DNA of 64,000 nucleotides. Source: Flavobacterium agri. GTDB lineage: Bacteria; Bacteroidota; Bacteroidia; Flavobacteriales; Flavobacteriaceae. The number at the start of each line of letters is the position of its first letter. Position 1 is the stretch's first letter. Below the pieces are notes generated by a model. That model was not told the origin of the DNA, did no database searches, and saw nothing but the letters and a program-made list of their open reading frames with translations. Positions 25,755-33,537 of this stretch are shown one piece after another. A program made the position numbers and the translations under genes. The stretch spans positions 124,001 through 188,000 of the forward strand of contig NZ_JACBJI010000002.1 in the NCBI RefSeq assembly GCF_013401995.1, written 5' to 3'.

Positions 25755-26299
25755 TTCGCAGAGGGTAATTTTTGTGTATTGCTATAATGGTCAATCTTCT
25801 CTTTCAAAATCATACGGGCACGCGCCAGGTTCGATTTCGATGTCCCGATGGTGATTTCGAGCATGTCCGCTATTTCCTTGTGCGGATATCCGTCGATTAC
25901 ATACAGGTTAAATACCAACCGGTAGCGATCCGGTAATTCCTGTATGATTTTCATCAGGAAGTCGAGCGGGACGTTTTCGTCGTCTATGTCCACTTCGACA
26001 TCTTCATCGGCAATGTCCTTGTTCACCATGTCCAGGTAAGTGACGTTCCTGTATTGCTGGAGTACGTTATTTACCATGATCCGCTTCATCCAGCCCTCGA
26101 AAGAGCCTTTGAAATTGTATTGCCCGATCTTATTGAAAATGATCACGAACCCGTCTTGGAAGTTATCTTCCGCCTCGGCGTAGTTCCTGGAATACTTGAG
26201 GCAAACCGCGAACAATTTCGATTTGTACAATTTGTACAATTGTTCCTGGGCTTTCCTGTCGTTATTCCTGCAATCATCTATGAGCTGTTCTAAACTCAA
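25751..26299 (-). CDS. ECF-type RNA polymerase sigma factor
   Basis: 182 residues with only sigma regions 2 and 4. Region 2 contains AEDNFQDGFVIIFNKI and GWMKRIMVNNVLQQYR. Region 4 contains LPDRYRLVFNLYVIDGYPHKEIADML and the helix-turn-helix after it. It begins at a TTG (26297-26299); an in-frame TAG lies eleven codons upstream and there is no ATG, so TTG is the only reasonable start. Co-translated with the barrel protein that probably sequesters it. Its regulon is unknown. Confidence 0.93.
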   Translation of the reverse strand: MSLEQLIDDCRNNDRKAQEQLYKLYKSKLFAVCLKYSRNYAEAEDNFQDGFVIIFNKIGQYNFKGSFEGWMKRIMVNNVLQQYRNVTYLDMVNKDIADEDVEVDIDDENVPLDFLMKIIQELPDRYRLVFNLYVIDGYPHKEIADMLEITIGTSKSNLARARMILKEKIDHYSNTQKLPSAK

Positions 26300-26318
26300 A
26301 ATACGGGCAGCTTTAACG

Positions 26319-26723
26319 TTATTCTACAACAGATTCAAACTCTAGGAATTGTGGCGCTCCGTTTGAATCGTTTCCGGTCCAAAATCGGAAATGGTATGTT
26401 CCGGGCATGCCAGGTATGAAATTCAAAGGAGCTTCATAAACGGTGGCCGAATCATCCATGCAATTGTCCTCGCTGAATTTTAATGTCCTAACGGAAATAG
26501 TTTGCGTAAATCCGTCGGAATCCGTGTAAAATCCGTTAAAGATGTGGCAATCCGTCGGTCTTCTGTATTTGACCAGGATGCTTGCATTTTGACCTAAAAC
26601 CAATGTCTCGGGCACTGTCGCATCTTCGACCGGAAGCATGAACTCTTGCGATCCAGGGTCATCACTGACACTACATGAGACAACGGTAATTGCCAATAAG
26701 AAAAAGAACAGCAGCTTTTTCAT
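26319..26723 (-). CDS. Small lipoprotein of unknown function
   Basis: 134 residues from MKKLLFFFLL, with a lipobox (VVSC) and an acidic SVSDDPGS directly after Cys, which resembles the Bacteroidota surface-export signal. The mature part is probably one beta-sandwich domain. Alternative starts are ATG at 26729 or 26747. It lies 19 nt upstream of the sigma factor in the same direction and may share its transcript, either as a regulator or an unrelated leader gene. No family recognised. Confidence 0.7.
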   Translation of the reverse strand: MKKLLFFFLLAITVVSCSVSDDPGSQEFMLPVEDATVPETLVLGQNASILVKYRRPTDCHIFNGFYTDSDGFTQTISVRTLKFSEDNCMDDSATVYEAPLNFIPGMPGTYHFRFWTGNDSNGAPQFLEFESVVE

Positions 26724-26790
26724 TCTCATTTTTACTAATCTTTCCATCAGATGCAGGATATTTAAAAAGGTTGCGTCATAAAAATAAAAA

Positions 26791-26809
26791 AAAGCCCGCA
26801 GTGGGCTTT
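26791..26809 (-). terminator. Rho-independent terminator of recA
   Basis: AAAGCCC/GGGCTTT stem with loop GCAGT. On the minus strand it is followed by a U tract (AAAATAAAAA on the plus strand). It lies 5 nt after the recA stop. Confidence 0.85.
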
Positions 26810-26814
26810 TCGGT

Positions 26815-27819
26815 TTAATTGTTTTGCTCTTTTATGAGCGCCTTTATCTTTTGCTCGAGCTCGTCGGCGAGTTCCGGATTGTCTTTTATCATGACTTTGA
26901 CGGCATCGCGCCCTTGCCCGAGTTTCGTGTCGCCGTAACTGAACCACGAACCCGATTTCTTCACGATTTCAAATTCCACGGCCAAATCGAGGATTTCGCC
27001 TGTTTTGGAAACGCCTTCGCCGTACATGATGTCGAATTCGGCAAACTTGAACGGAGGCGCCACTTTATTCTTTACGACTTTTACCTTGGTTCGGTTTCCG
27101 ATCACATTGTCGCCATCCTTGATTTGCGACTGGCGACGGATGTCCAAACGGACCGAAGCATAGAATTTCAACGCGTTTCCTCCGGTAGTCGTCTCCGGAT
27201 TCCCGAACATAACCCCGATTTTCTCGCGTAACTGGTTGATGAAGAAAACCGTACAGTTCGTCTTGCTGATCGTTGCCGTAAGTTTTCTCAAGGCTTGCGA
27301 CATCAAACGCGCGTGCAATCCCATTTTGGATTCGCCCATTTCGCCTTCGATCTCGCTTTTTGGCGTAAGTGCTGCGACCGAGTCGATCACGACCACGTCG
27401 ATCGCTCCCGAACGAATCAGGTTCTCGGCGATTTCCAAAGCTTGTTCCCCATTGTCAGGCTGTGAGATGATAAGTTCCTCTATATTCACGTTGAGCTTTT
27501 CGGCATAACTTCTGTCGAAAGCGTGCTCGGCATCGATGAACGCTGCGATTCCGCCAGCTTTTTGGGCTTCCGCGATCGCGTGCAGAGTAAGTGTCGTCTT
27601 ACCAGAGGATTCCGGTCCGTAGATTTCGATGATACGTCCTTTCGGGTATCCGTTCACGCCGAGTGCAAGGTCTACGCCAAGCGACCCGGACGGGATCACT
27701 TCTACTTCTTCGACGGCTTTGTCGCCCATTTTCATGACCGTTCCTTTGCCGTATGTCTTATCTAATTTGTCTAATGTTAACTGTAGTGCTTTTAATTTCG
27801 CTTCTTTCTCTGAACTCAT
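26815..27819 (-). CDS. recA: Recombinase RecA
   Basis: 334 residues. Walker A is GPESSGKTT at 67-75. The conserved [29 protein letters not shown] and [21 protein letters not shown] regions are present, followed by the C-terminal domain. It promotes homologous pairing and SOS induction. The gene has its own terminator and a 329-nt upstream region with a weak -7-like box on the minus strand (27852-27859). Confidence 0.98.
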   Translation of the reverse strand: MSSEKEAKLKALQLTLDKLDKTYGKGTVMKMGDKAVEEVEVIPSGSLGVDLALGVNGYPKGRIIEIYGPESSGKTTLTLHAIAEAQKAGGIAAFIDAEHAFDRSYAEKLNVNIEELIISQPDNGEQALEIAENLIRSGAIDVVVIDSVAALTPKSEIEGEMGESKMGLHARLMSQALRKLTATISKTNCTVFFINQLREKIGVMFGNPETTTGGNALKFYASVRLDIRRQSQIKDGDNVIGNRTKVKVVKNKVAPPFKFAEFDIMYGEGVSKTGEILDLAVEFEIVKKSGSWFSYGDTKLGQGRDAVKVMIKDNPELADELEQKIKALIKEQNN

Positions 27820-28148
27820 TTTTTCGGCTTCTGATCGTTAGTAAAATTTCGTAAATGTAGTCTTTTTTCCTCTTCGTGAATGGCAACCTGAACGTTACTT
27901 TTCCACATAAGAAAGGCAAAAACAACCCAATGGTCCAAATGGCTTATATTCAATTGTATGGCGGATAAAATTGGGCTGTTTTGCAAGTTCCGCGGAAGAT
28001 TAAAATTAGGCCCTTCTTTTCATTTTCGGCGATAGATTTTCTACACATAATGTTAAAATTGATTCGGCCAAAAGTTTTGCTAAAACCTTACGGGCTTATG
28101 GGCAAAAACGATATTTTATGCGTACTTTTGGCGGGATTTACCTAAGGC
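27820..28148. other. Divergent intergenic region between recA and plsC
   Basis: 329 nt without a gene. For recA, TACATTTA on the minus strand (27852-27859) is one base from TAnnTTTG. For plsC, TACTTTTG lies at 28123-28130. I see no tRNA, small-RNA terminator or repeat in it. It is AT-rich apart from the segment around TTCCGCGGAA (near 27990), a 10-nt palindrome of unknown role. Confidence 0.6.
28123..28130 (+). promoter_or_regulatory. Candidate -7 box (TACTTTTG) for the plsC-desaturase operon
   Basis: An exact TAnnTTTG match 18 nt before the plsC start codon. Confidence 0.45.
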
Positions 28149-28880
28149 ATGGAGAAAATCATTTCGTATCCGATATCGTTCGTGTATTATTTCTTTTTCG
28201 GGCTTTGCCTGCTGGTGTTTCATCCGGTACAATGGGCTTGCCTTAAGATCGGATATCAGGCACACAAGAAAAGTGTCGATGTCCTGAACCTGCTGCTCAC
28301 TTGGTGCACCTATATTCTAGGGACGCGCTACACGTTCGAAGGACGCGAGAAGATTCCGGCCAACGTACCGCTGATCATCGTTTCGAACCACCAAAGCCTG
28401 TACGACATCATTTCGATCGTTTGGTTTTTGAGAAAAGTACATCCGAAATTCGTCAGTAAGCAGGAATTAGGAAAAGGCATTCCGAGCGTGTCATTCAATT
28501 TACGCCACGGCGGATCGGTGCTCATCGACAGGAAAGACCCGCGACAGGCGCTTCCGGTCATAAAAGGGCTTGGCGACTATATCGAGCAGCACAACCGTTC
28601 GGCGGTGATTTTCCCCGAAGGCACGCGCAGCAAAAACGGAAAACCGAAAGAATTTGCCCAAACCGGGCTCAAAATATTATGCAAGGCGGCACCTTCGGCT
28701 TATGTCGTTCCGCTTACGATCAACAATTCCTGGAAGATGGCTAAATTCGGCTATTTCCCGCTTGGGTTGGGCAACCACCTCAAATTCACGGTTCACGAGC
28801 CGATGGCCGTTTCGGGTCATTCCTTCGAAGAAATCATGGAGTATACCGAAAAAGCCGTCACCGGATCCATCAAATATTAA
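28149..28880 (+). CDS. plsC: 1-acyl-sn-glycerol-3-phosphate acyltransferase
   Basis: 243 residues. One or two N-terminal membrane helices precede the PlsC motifs NHQSLYDII (HX4D) and FPEGTRSKNG, with the downstream VVPLTINNSW. It converts lysophosphatidic acid to phosphatidic acid at the inner membrane. This copy has the more canonical motifs of the two PlsC-like genes in the window. It is followed by a desaturase gene 11 nt later, so acyl-chain composition and acyl transfer may be expressed together. Confidence 0.92.
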   Translation: MEKIISYPISFVYYFFFGLCLLVFHPVQWACLKIGYQAHKKSVDVLNLLLTWCTYILGTRYTFEGREKIPANVPLIIVSNHQSLYDIISIVWFLRKVHPKFVSKQELGKGIPSVSFNLRHGGSVLIDRKDPRQALPVIKGLGDYIEQHNRSAVIFPEGTRSKNGKPKEFAQTGLKILCKAAPSAYVVPLTINNSWKMAKFGYFPLGLGNHLKFTVHEPMAVSGHSFEEIMEYTEKAVTGSIKY

Positions 28881-28891
28881 AATACCGCGCA

Positions 28892-29884
28892 ATGTCAATA
28901 AAGAACGTACGTCTGGAAGTAATGCAGTTCCTCGAGAAAGAAATCGATGGTTTTGTAGATCAGTATTTGATCCCGGTCGAGAAAATCTGGCAGCCTACCG
29001 ACTTTCTTCCGAATTCAGAAAAGGACACTTTTTTTGAAGACGTGAAGGAATTGCGTGAGATCGCGAAAGATTTGCCGTACGATTTCTGGATCGTGCTCAT
29101 CGGTGACATGATTACCGAAGAGGCGCTCCCGACTTACGAATCCTGGCTGATGACCGTAGAAGGCATCGACCAGATCGAGCCCAACGGTTGGTCGAAATGG
29201 GTACGTCATTGGACGGCCGAGGAAAACCGCCACGGCGACCTTTTGAACAAATACCTTTACCTTTCGGGGCGTGTGAACATGCGCGAGATCGAGATGACGA
29301 CGCAGCATTTGCTGTCGGACGGTTTCGACATCGGCACCGACACCGATCCGTACAAGAACTTCGTCTACACGAGTTTCCAGGAACTCGCCACATACGTTTC
29401 CCACAACCGCGTTTCGCAAATCGCCAAACAGCACGGCGCGAAAGACCTTGCCAAAATGTGTAAGATGATCGCGGGAGACGAAATGCGCCACCACCATGCG
29501 TATTCTGAATTCGTGAACCGCATTTTCCAGATCGATCCGAGCGAGATGATGTTGGCTTTCCAGCACATGATGAAGCTCAAGATCGTCATGCCGGCCCAGT
29601 TCCTGCGTGAATCGGGAGAGAAGATCAGCGCGGCTTTCGAACATTTTTCAGATTCCGCTCAGCGCATCGGGGTTTACACTTCGGCAGATTACGTTGATAT
29701 TTTGCAGAAGCTCATCGATCGTTGGAACATCGCTTCGATCACCAACCTTACCGATGAAGCCGAAAAAGCACGCGATTTCCTGATGAAATTGCCGGCGCGT
29801 ATGACAAGGGTTTCGGAAAGGCTCGTCATTCCGGCGGAATCGCACATCTTCAAATGGGTTGAACCGGCTCGCATCGGGGTTTGA
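28892..29884 (+). CDS. Acyl-ACP desaturase (soluble diiron type)
   Basis: 330 residues. Diiron ligands are visible: Glu76/77 in TEEALP, EENRHG at 110-115, Glu164 in SFQELAT and DEMRHH at 196-201. This is the ferritin-like stearoyl-ACP desaturase family, which inserts a cis double bond in acyl-ACP with oxygen and reduced ferredoxin. The soluble class is less common in bacteria than the membrane class. Its place after plsC suggests a role in membrane lipid unsaturation. The stop overlaps the next start by 1 nt. Confidence 0.92.
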   Translation: MSIKNVRLEVMQFLEKEIDGFVDQYLIPVEKIWQPTDFLPNSEKDTFFEDVKELREIAKDLPYDFWIVLIGDMITEEALPTYESWLMTVEGIDQIEPNGWSKWVRHWTAEENRHGDLLNKYLYLSGRVNMREIEMTTQHLLSDGFDIGTDTDPYKNFVYTSFQELATYVSHNRVSQIAKQHGAKDLAKMCKMIAGDEMRHHHAYSEFVNRIFQIDPSEMMLAFQHMMKLKIVMPAQFLRESGEKISAAFEHFSDSAQRIGVYTSADYVDILQKLIDRWNIASITNLTDEAEKARDFLMKLPARMTRVSERLVIPAESHIFKWVEPARIGV

Positions 29885-30531
29885 TGGAAAACCTGATTGC
29901 CAATACAGTTACCTACGTCAAAGAGCAATTGAAAGGCGCTGAAGGCGGACACGATTGGTTCCATATCGAACGCGTCTGGAAAAATGCATTGCATATTGCC
30001 GAATCCGAACGTTGCGATTTGACAGTCGTGCAACTCGGGGCTTTGCTTCACGACATCGCCGACAGCAAATTCAACGGCGGTGACGAGACCGTTGGTCCGA
30101 AAACCGCGCGTAAATTCCTCGAAAGCCAAAATGCGGATGAAGAAACCATCGTTCACGTAATCAACATCATCGAGAACATTTCGTTTAAAGGCGGTAATTT
30201 CCAAAAGACGTTTTCTTCTAAAGAACTCGACGTAGTGCAAGATGCCGACCGTTTGGATGCACTTGGCGCCATCGGTATCGCGCGTTGTTTCAATTACGGC
30301 GGATTCAAGAACCGACCGTTATACGATCCTCAAATCAAACCGAATCTGGGCATGTCGAAAGAGGAATACAAAAATTCCGTTTCGCCTACGTTGAACCATT
30401 TCTACGAAAAATTGCTGTTGTTGAAGGACAAGATGAATACCGAAACCGGAAAGCGGATGGCCGAAGAGCGCCATCGGTATATGGAAGGTTTCCTTTCGCA
30501 GTTCTATGCGGAATGGGAAGGGTTGAGGTAA
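29884..30531 (+). CDS. HD-domain phosphohydrolase
   Basis: 215 residues. The HD metal site is seen as GHDWFHIERV, LLHDIAD and DADRLDALGAIG. It belongs to the group of small HD hydrolases (YedJ-like) that act on nucleotides or other phosphomonoesters; the substrate is unknown. ATG 29884 overlaps the desaturase stop (TGATG), indicating translational coupling. Confidence 0.9.
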   Translation: MENLIANTVTYVKEQLKGAEGGHDWFHIERVWKNALHIAESERCDLTVVQLGALLHDIADSKFNGGDETVGPKTARKFLESQNADEETIVHVINIIENISFKGGNFQKTFSSKELDVVQDADRLDALGAIGIARCFNYGGFKNRPLYDPQIKPNLGMSKEEYKNSVSPTLNHFYEKLLLLKDKMNTETGKRMAEERHRYMEGFLSQFYAEWEGLR

Positions 30532-30616
30532 TCGATTTTAGGATTTGGTATAGATTTACTGTAATTGAGGTTGGGTTTTTGGGCGTATTTTCGCGATGGG
30601 TGGGCGCGATAGCGCA

Positions 30617-31057
30617 TCAACTCGGCTGACCCGTTTCCCGCTGGCTTTCCCAACGCGCCACAACTTCCGGAAAATCGCTTAATTCCTTACCCAACGGAAT
30701 GTCTTTGATCTTGCTTTCCTCTATAACCCATTCGGCCATCGCATGCAGTACTCCCTGCAATCTTCTGCCCGAATCGCTTAAACTGTAAGTTACTACTGGC
30801 GGCACGACAGGTTGTGCTTTGCGTATGACCAAGGCTTCAGCTTCGAGTTGCTTCAAGCTTTGGATCAGCATTTTTTCGGTAATCGGAGGAATGCCTTTCC
30901 TGATTTCATTATAACGTTTTTCACCCGACATCAACTGGAACAAAATAATCGGTTTCCAATATCCGCCGATTCGATCCATCACATACGTCACGGGACATTC
31001 GATGATTGCCGCCGCTTTGTTTTCCTGAATTACCGAAGATTCTTTTATCGCCGTCAT
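30617..31057 (-). CDS. HxlR-type winged-helix regulator
   Basis: 146 residues. The HxlR core is clear (ECPVTYVMDRIGGYWKPIILFQLM, spread over residues 20-43), with the conserved Cys-Pro that in several relatives senses oxidants or electrophiles. The wing follows at VVPPVVTYSLSDSGRRL. ATG 31057 is chosen since the longer frame to 31195 would include the divergent promoter region. It is divergent from an NmrA-type reductase, which it probably controls through the sites at 31065-31099. Confidence 0.9.
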   Translation of the reverse strand: MTAIKESSVIQENKAAAIIECPVTYVMDRIGGYWKPIILFQLMSGEKRYNEIRKGIPPITEKMLIQSLKQLEAEALVIRKAQPVVPPVVTYSLSDSGRRLQGVLHAMAEWVIEESKIKDIPLGKELSDFPEVVARWESQRETGQPS

Positions 31058-31064
31058 AACTACA

Positions 31065-31099
31065 TACTTTAGGGTAAGTACTTGTAAAAAAGTAAGTAC
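31065..31099. promoter_or_regulatory. Candidate HxlR operator: GTAAGTAC direct repeats with inverted half-sites
   Basis: GTAAGTAC occurs at 31074-31081 and again at 31092-31099, an 18-nt period. TACTT at 31065-31069 pairs with AAGTA at 31076-31080. AAGTACTT at 31076-31083 is itself a palindrome. The sites overlap the -33 to -7 region of the reductase promoter. Confidence 0.55.
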
Positions 31100-31112
31100 A
31101 AAGATAACTTTG
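31082..31112 (+). promoter_or_regulatory. Promoter candidate TTG-N20-TAACTTTG for the NmrA-type reductase
   Basis: TTG at 31082-31084 and TAACTTTG at 31105-31112, 26 nt before the start codon. It overlaps the operator candidate. Confidence 0.5.
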
Positions 31113-31138
31113 TTTCCTGAATTTAAAAACACTTTATC

Positions 31139-32029
31139 ATGAAAATCATCATCACAGGTTCTTTGGGAAATATCAGTCGTCCGCTCGTCAAACAATTGGC
31201 AGAAAAAGGAAACGACATAACGGTCATCAGCCGGTCTTCCGGCAAGGTTGCCGAAATCGAGAAGTTAGGAGCGAAACCAGCCATCGGCGATATTGCCGAC
31301 CACGATTTCCTCGTCAGGACTTTTACGGGCGCCGACGCGATCTATCTCATGATTCCGCCATCGTACCAAGCCGAGGACATGGTCGGATATATTGCCGATT
31401 CCGGAAAAATCTATGCCGATGCCATAGCGCAATCGGGCGTGAAAAGAATTGTGGCCTTGAGCAGTATGGGAGCGCATTTGCCATTGGGCAATGGGCCTTT
31501 GAGCGGACTGGCCTTGGCCGAAAAACATTACGCCGAACTCAAGGACGTCGATTTCACCTATTTGCGTCCCGGTGGATTCTTTACGAACTATCTCGCCCAA
31601 ATCGGTCTTATCAAACACGCGGGAATCGCAGGCGACAACACCTTGCCCGAAACGCGTTTCCTGATTACGCATCCGGCCGATATTGCCGATGTCGCGGCAG
31701 ATGCAATCCTCAACCCAGTTTCCGGAAACTTGGTGCGTTTTATCGTAAGCGCCGAAAAAACCAACGAAGAGATCGCTTCGATCCTCGGAAATGCGATAGG
31801 AAAACCCGACTTACAATGGGTACAGTTTTCAAACGAAGACTACCGAAACGGTTTGCTCCAAAACGGATTTTCTGCAAGCGCGGCCCAAGCGTTCATCGAA
31901 ATGGGAGAAGCGTTCCGCGATGGTCGTGGTTTTGCCGAAGCCGATTCGAATCCCGATAAAATCGTAAAAGGAAAACGCTCGTTCGAAGATTTCGCGAAAG
32001 AGGTTTTCTCACCCGTTTACAATCAATAA
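31139..32029 (+). CDS. NmrA-type NAD(P)H-binding oxidoreductase
   Basis: 296 residues with an N-terminal Rossmann fold (ITGSLGNISRPLVKQLA) and no classical SDR catalytic Tyr-Lys pair in the usual place. This is typical of NmrA/QorB-like proteins that bind NAD(P) and often reduce quinones. HxlR regulators next to such reductases are known in quinone and electrophile stress responses (the QorR type). Function here is inferred from that pairing. Confidence 0.82.
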   Translation: MKIIITGSLGNISRPLVKQLAEKGNDITVISRSSGKVAEIEKLGAKPAIGDIADHDFLVRTFTGADAIYLMIPPSYQAEDMVGYIADSGKIYADAIAQSGVKRIVALSSMGAHLPLGNGPLSGLALAEKHYAELKDVDFTYLRPGGFFTNYLAQIGLIKHAGIAGDNTLPETRFLITHPADIADVAADAILNPVSGNLVRFIVSAEKTNEEIASILGNAIGKPDLQWVQFSNEDYRNGLLQNGFSASAAQAFIEMGEAFRDGRGFAEADSNPDKIVKGKRSFEDFAKEVFSPVYNQ

Positions 32030-32048
32030 ATAGAAATTCGATGCATTG

Positions 32049-32076
32049 AAAAAGCCCGGTAACTTCCGGGCTTTTT
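32049..32076. terminator. Bidirectional rho-independent terminator
   Basis: AAAAAGCCCGG/CCGGGCTTTTT, 11-bp perfect stem with loop TAACTT, between the convergent reductase and the secreted unknown. Confidence 0.92.
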
Positions 32077-32081
32077 GTTTT

Positions 32082-32672
32082 TTAACTGATCCACATGGTC
32101 AACATGCCATACAATCTCCAAACGCCTTTGTCCTTGGCGTAAAGAGAGAATCCGCCGCCGCCGCTAAGTTCTCCGCCGCTTCCGGCTTTGTAGAAAATGC
32201 AAAACGTATTGTTTCTCAAGAAAACAGGTTTTGAAAAAGTGCTCAAGCTTTTGCCGTAATGCTTTTTGAAATACGGCCAGCTTTTGTTTTGGTCCATAAA
32301 AACGGAATCGATTTCTGCCGAAGTCACCAAGCGTGAATTCTTGATCAAGCCTTTAGACCAACCCGGATTTTTGTTCGCCTTTTCCAATTGCACCATCACG
32401 TAATCGATCTCAGACTTGGAAAGCGTAATCGATTTTGGTGCAGATGTCTTCAAGTTATGCCATTCGCCATAGTCGGGCCGAGTCATGGTTTTGTGTTTTT
32501 GGAGCATTTTCTTCAAATCCTTGAGATAATGCTCTTCGACAGATTCGGTATAAACGGTCACATCGGTGCCGCTTTTTACCAATTGATCGAAAAACAAAGC
32601 CTGTTCGCTCTTTTTCTGAGCGAAAGCCGACAAGCCCAAACCCACAAAAAGAACAAACAGCGCTTTTTTCAT
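32082..32672 (-). CDS. Secreted protein of unknown function
   Basis: 196 residues with a signal peptide (MKKALFVLFVGLGLSAFAQ). The mature part is mostly alpha/beta, with a glycine run (GSGGELSGGGGFS) near residue 165-178 and the aromatic end GVWRLYGMLTMWIS. No family recognised. It is 18 nt downstream of the crotonase gene in the same direction, so it may share that transcript. Confidence 0.75.
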   Translation of the reverse strand: MKKALFVLFVGLGLSAFAQKKSEQALFFDQLVKSGTDVTVYTESVEEHYLKDLKKMLQKHKTMTRPDYGEWHNLKTSAPKSITLSKSEIDYVMVQLEKANKNPGWSKGLIKNSRLVTSAEIDSVFMDQNKSWPYFKKHYGKSLSTFSKPVFLRNNTFCIFYKAGSGGELSGGGGFSLYAKDKGVWRLYGMLTMWIS

Positions 32673-32690
32673 TTGACCATGTTCAAACGA

Positions 32691-33473
32691 TTAACGTCCG
32701 GTGAATTCAGGCTTGCGTTTTTCAAGGAAAGCCGTCGTTCCTTCTTTGAAATCTTCGGTGCCGAAACAATATCCGAATGAACGGATTTCGGTCATGAAGC
32801 CATCGGCGTCCTTATCAAAACCGGCGTTTACGGTTTCTATGGCTTTCGCGAGTGCGACCGGTGAATTCTTCGCGATTTTCTGCGCCAGGTCATTCGCCAA
32901 ACCGAGCAATTCGGCCTGAGGCACGACATGATTGACCAATCCCCAGGTTTTCGCTTCTTCGGCCGTGAGCATTCCGGCGGTCATGATCATTTCCATGGCT
33001 TTCCCTTTGCCGACGAGTTGTGGCAAACGCTGTGTTCCGCCATAACCCGGAATCACGCCCAAAGTCACTTCGGGCAAGCCCATTTTGGCGTTGTCCGATG
33101 CGATGCGGAAATGGCACGACATCGCCAATTCTAATCCGCCGCCAAGCGCAAATCCGTTTACGGCAGCGATTACGGGCTTCGAAAGATGCTCTACGAAATT
33201 GAACAGCAAATCGTGTCCGGTCGCCGCCAAAGCCGCGCCTTGTTCGTCGTCGAAATCGGCGAATTCAGAAATATCGGCTCCGGCCACGAACGCTTTTTCG
33301 CCGCTTCCGGTCACGATGATCGCGCGCACTGAATCATCCGATTGCAATTCTGTAAACGCTTCGTTGAGTTCCTTTATCGTCGCTTTGTTGAGCGCGTTGA
33401 GTTTGGTCGGTCGGTTGATGGTAACGGTTGCGACCCTGTCGTTTTTCTCGACCAATATGTTTTCGAAAGACAT
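32691..33473 (-). CDS. Enoyl-CoA hydratase/isomerase family protein (crotonase)
   Basis: 260 residues with the crotonase oxyanion-hole regions AFVAGADISEF and NGFALGGGLELAM, and the catalytic Glu regions (LPEVTLGVIPGYGG). Close in layout to short-chain enoyl-CoA hydratases such as Crt/PaaF, which hydrate trans-2-enoyl-CoA. Cytoplasmic. Substrate range is unknown. It follows the sensor-kinase gene by 62 nt, a gap that holds a dispersed repeat. Confidence 0.92.
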   Translation of the reverse strand: MSFENILVEKNDRVATVTINRPTKLNALNKATIKELNEAFTELQSDDSVRAIIVTGSGEKAFVAGADISEFADFDDEQGAALAATGHDLLFNFVEHLSKPVIAAVNGFALGGGLELAMSCHFRIASDNAKMGLPEVTLGVIPGYGGTQRLPQLVGKGKAMEMIMTAGMLTAEEAKTWGLVNHVVPQAELLGLANDLAQKIAKNSPVALAKAIETVNAGFDKDADGFMTEIRSFGYCFGTEDFKEGTTAFLEKRKPEFTGR

Positions 33474-33503
33474 AGTGATTTGTTGTTTTATGATTTGTTT
33501 TGG

Positions 33504-33537
33504 GGATTCCGACGAAGGAGGAATCTCTTTGGAATTT
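33504..33537. repeat. 34-nt dispersed intergenic repeat, copy 1
   Basis: Begins GGATTCCGACGAAGGAG and ends TTGGAATTT. It matches 51541-51574 at 31 of 34 positions. It lies at the 3' edge of the sensor-kinase gene and overlaps its stop by 2 nt. Confidence 0.75.
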
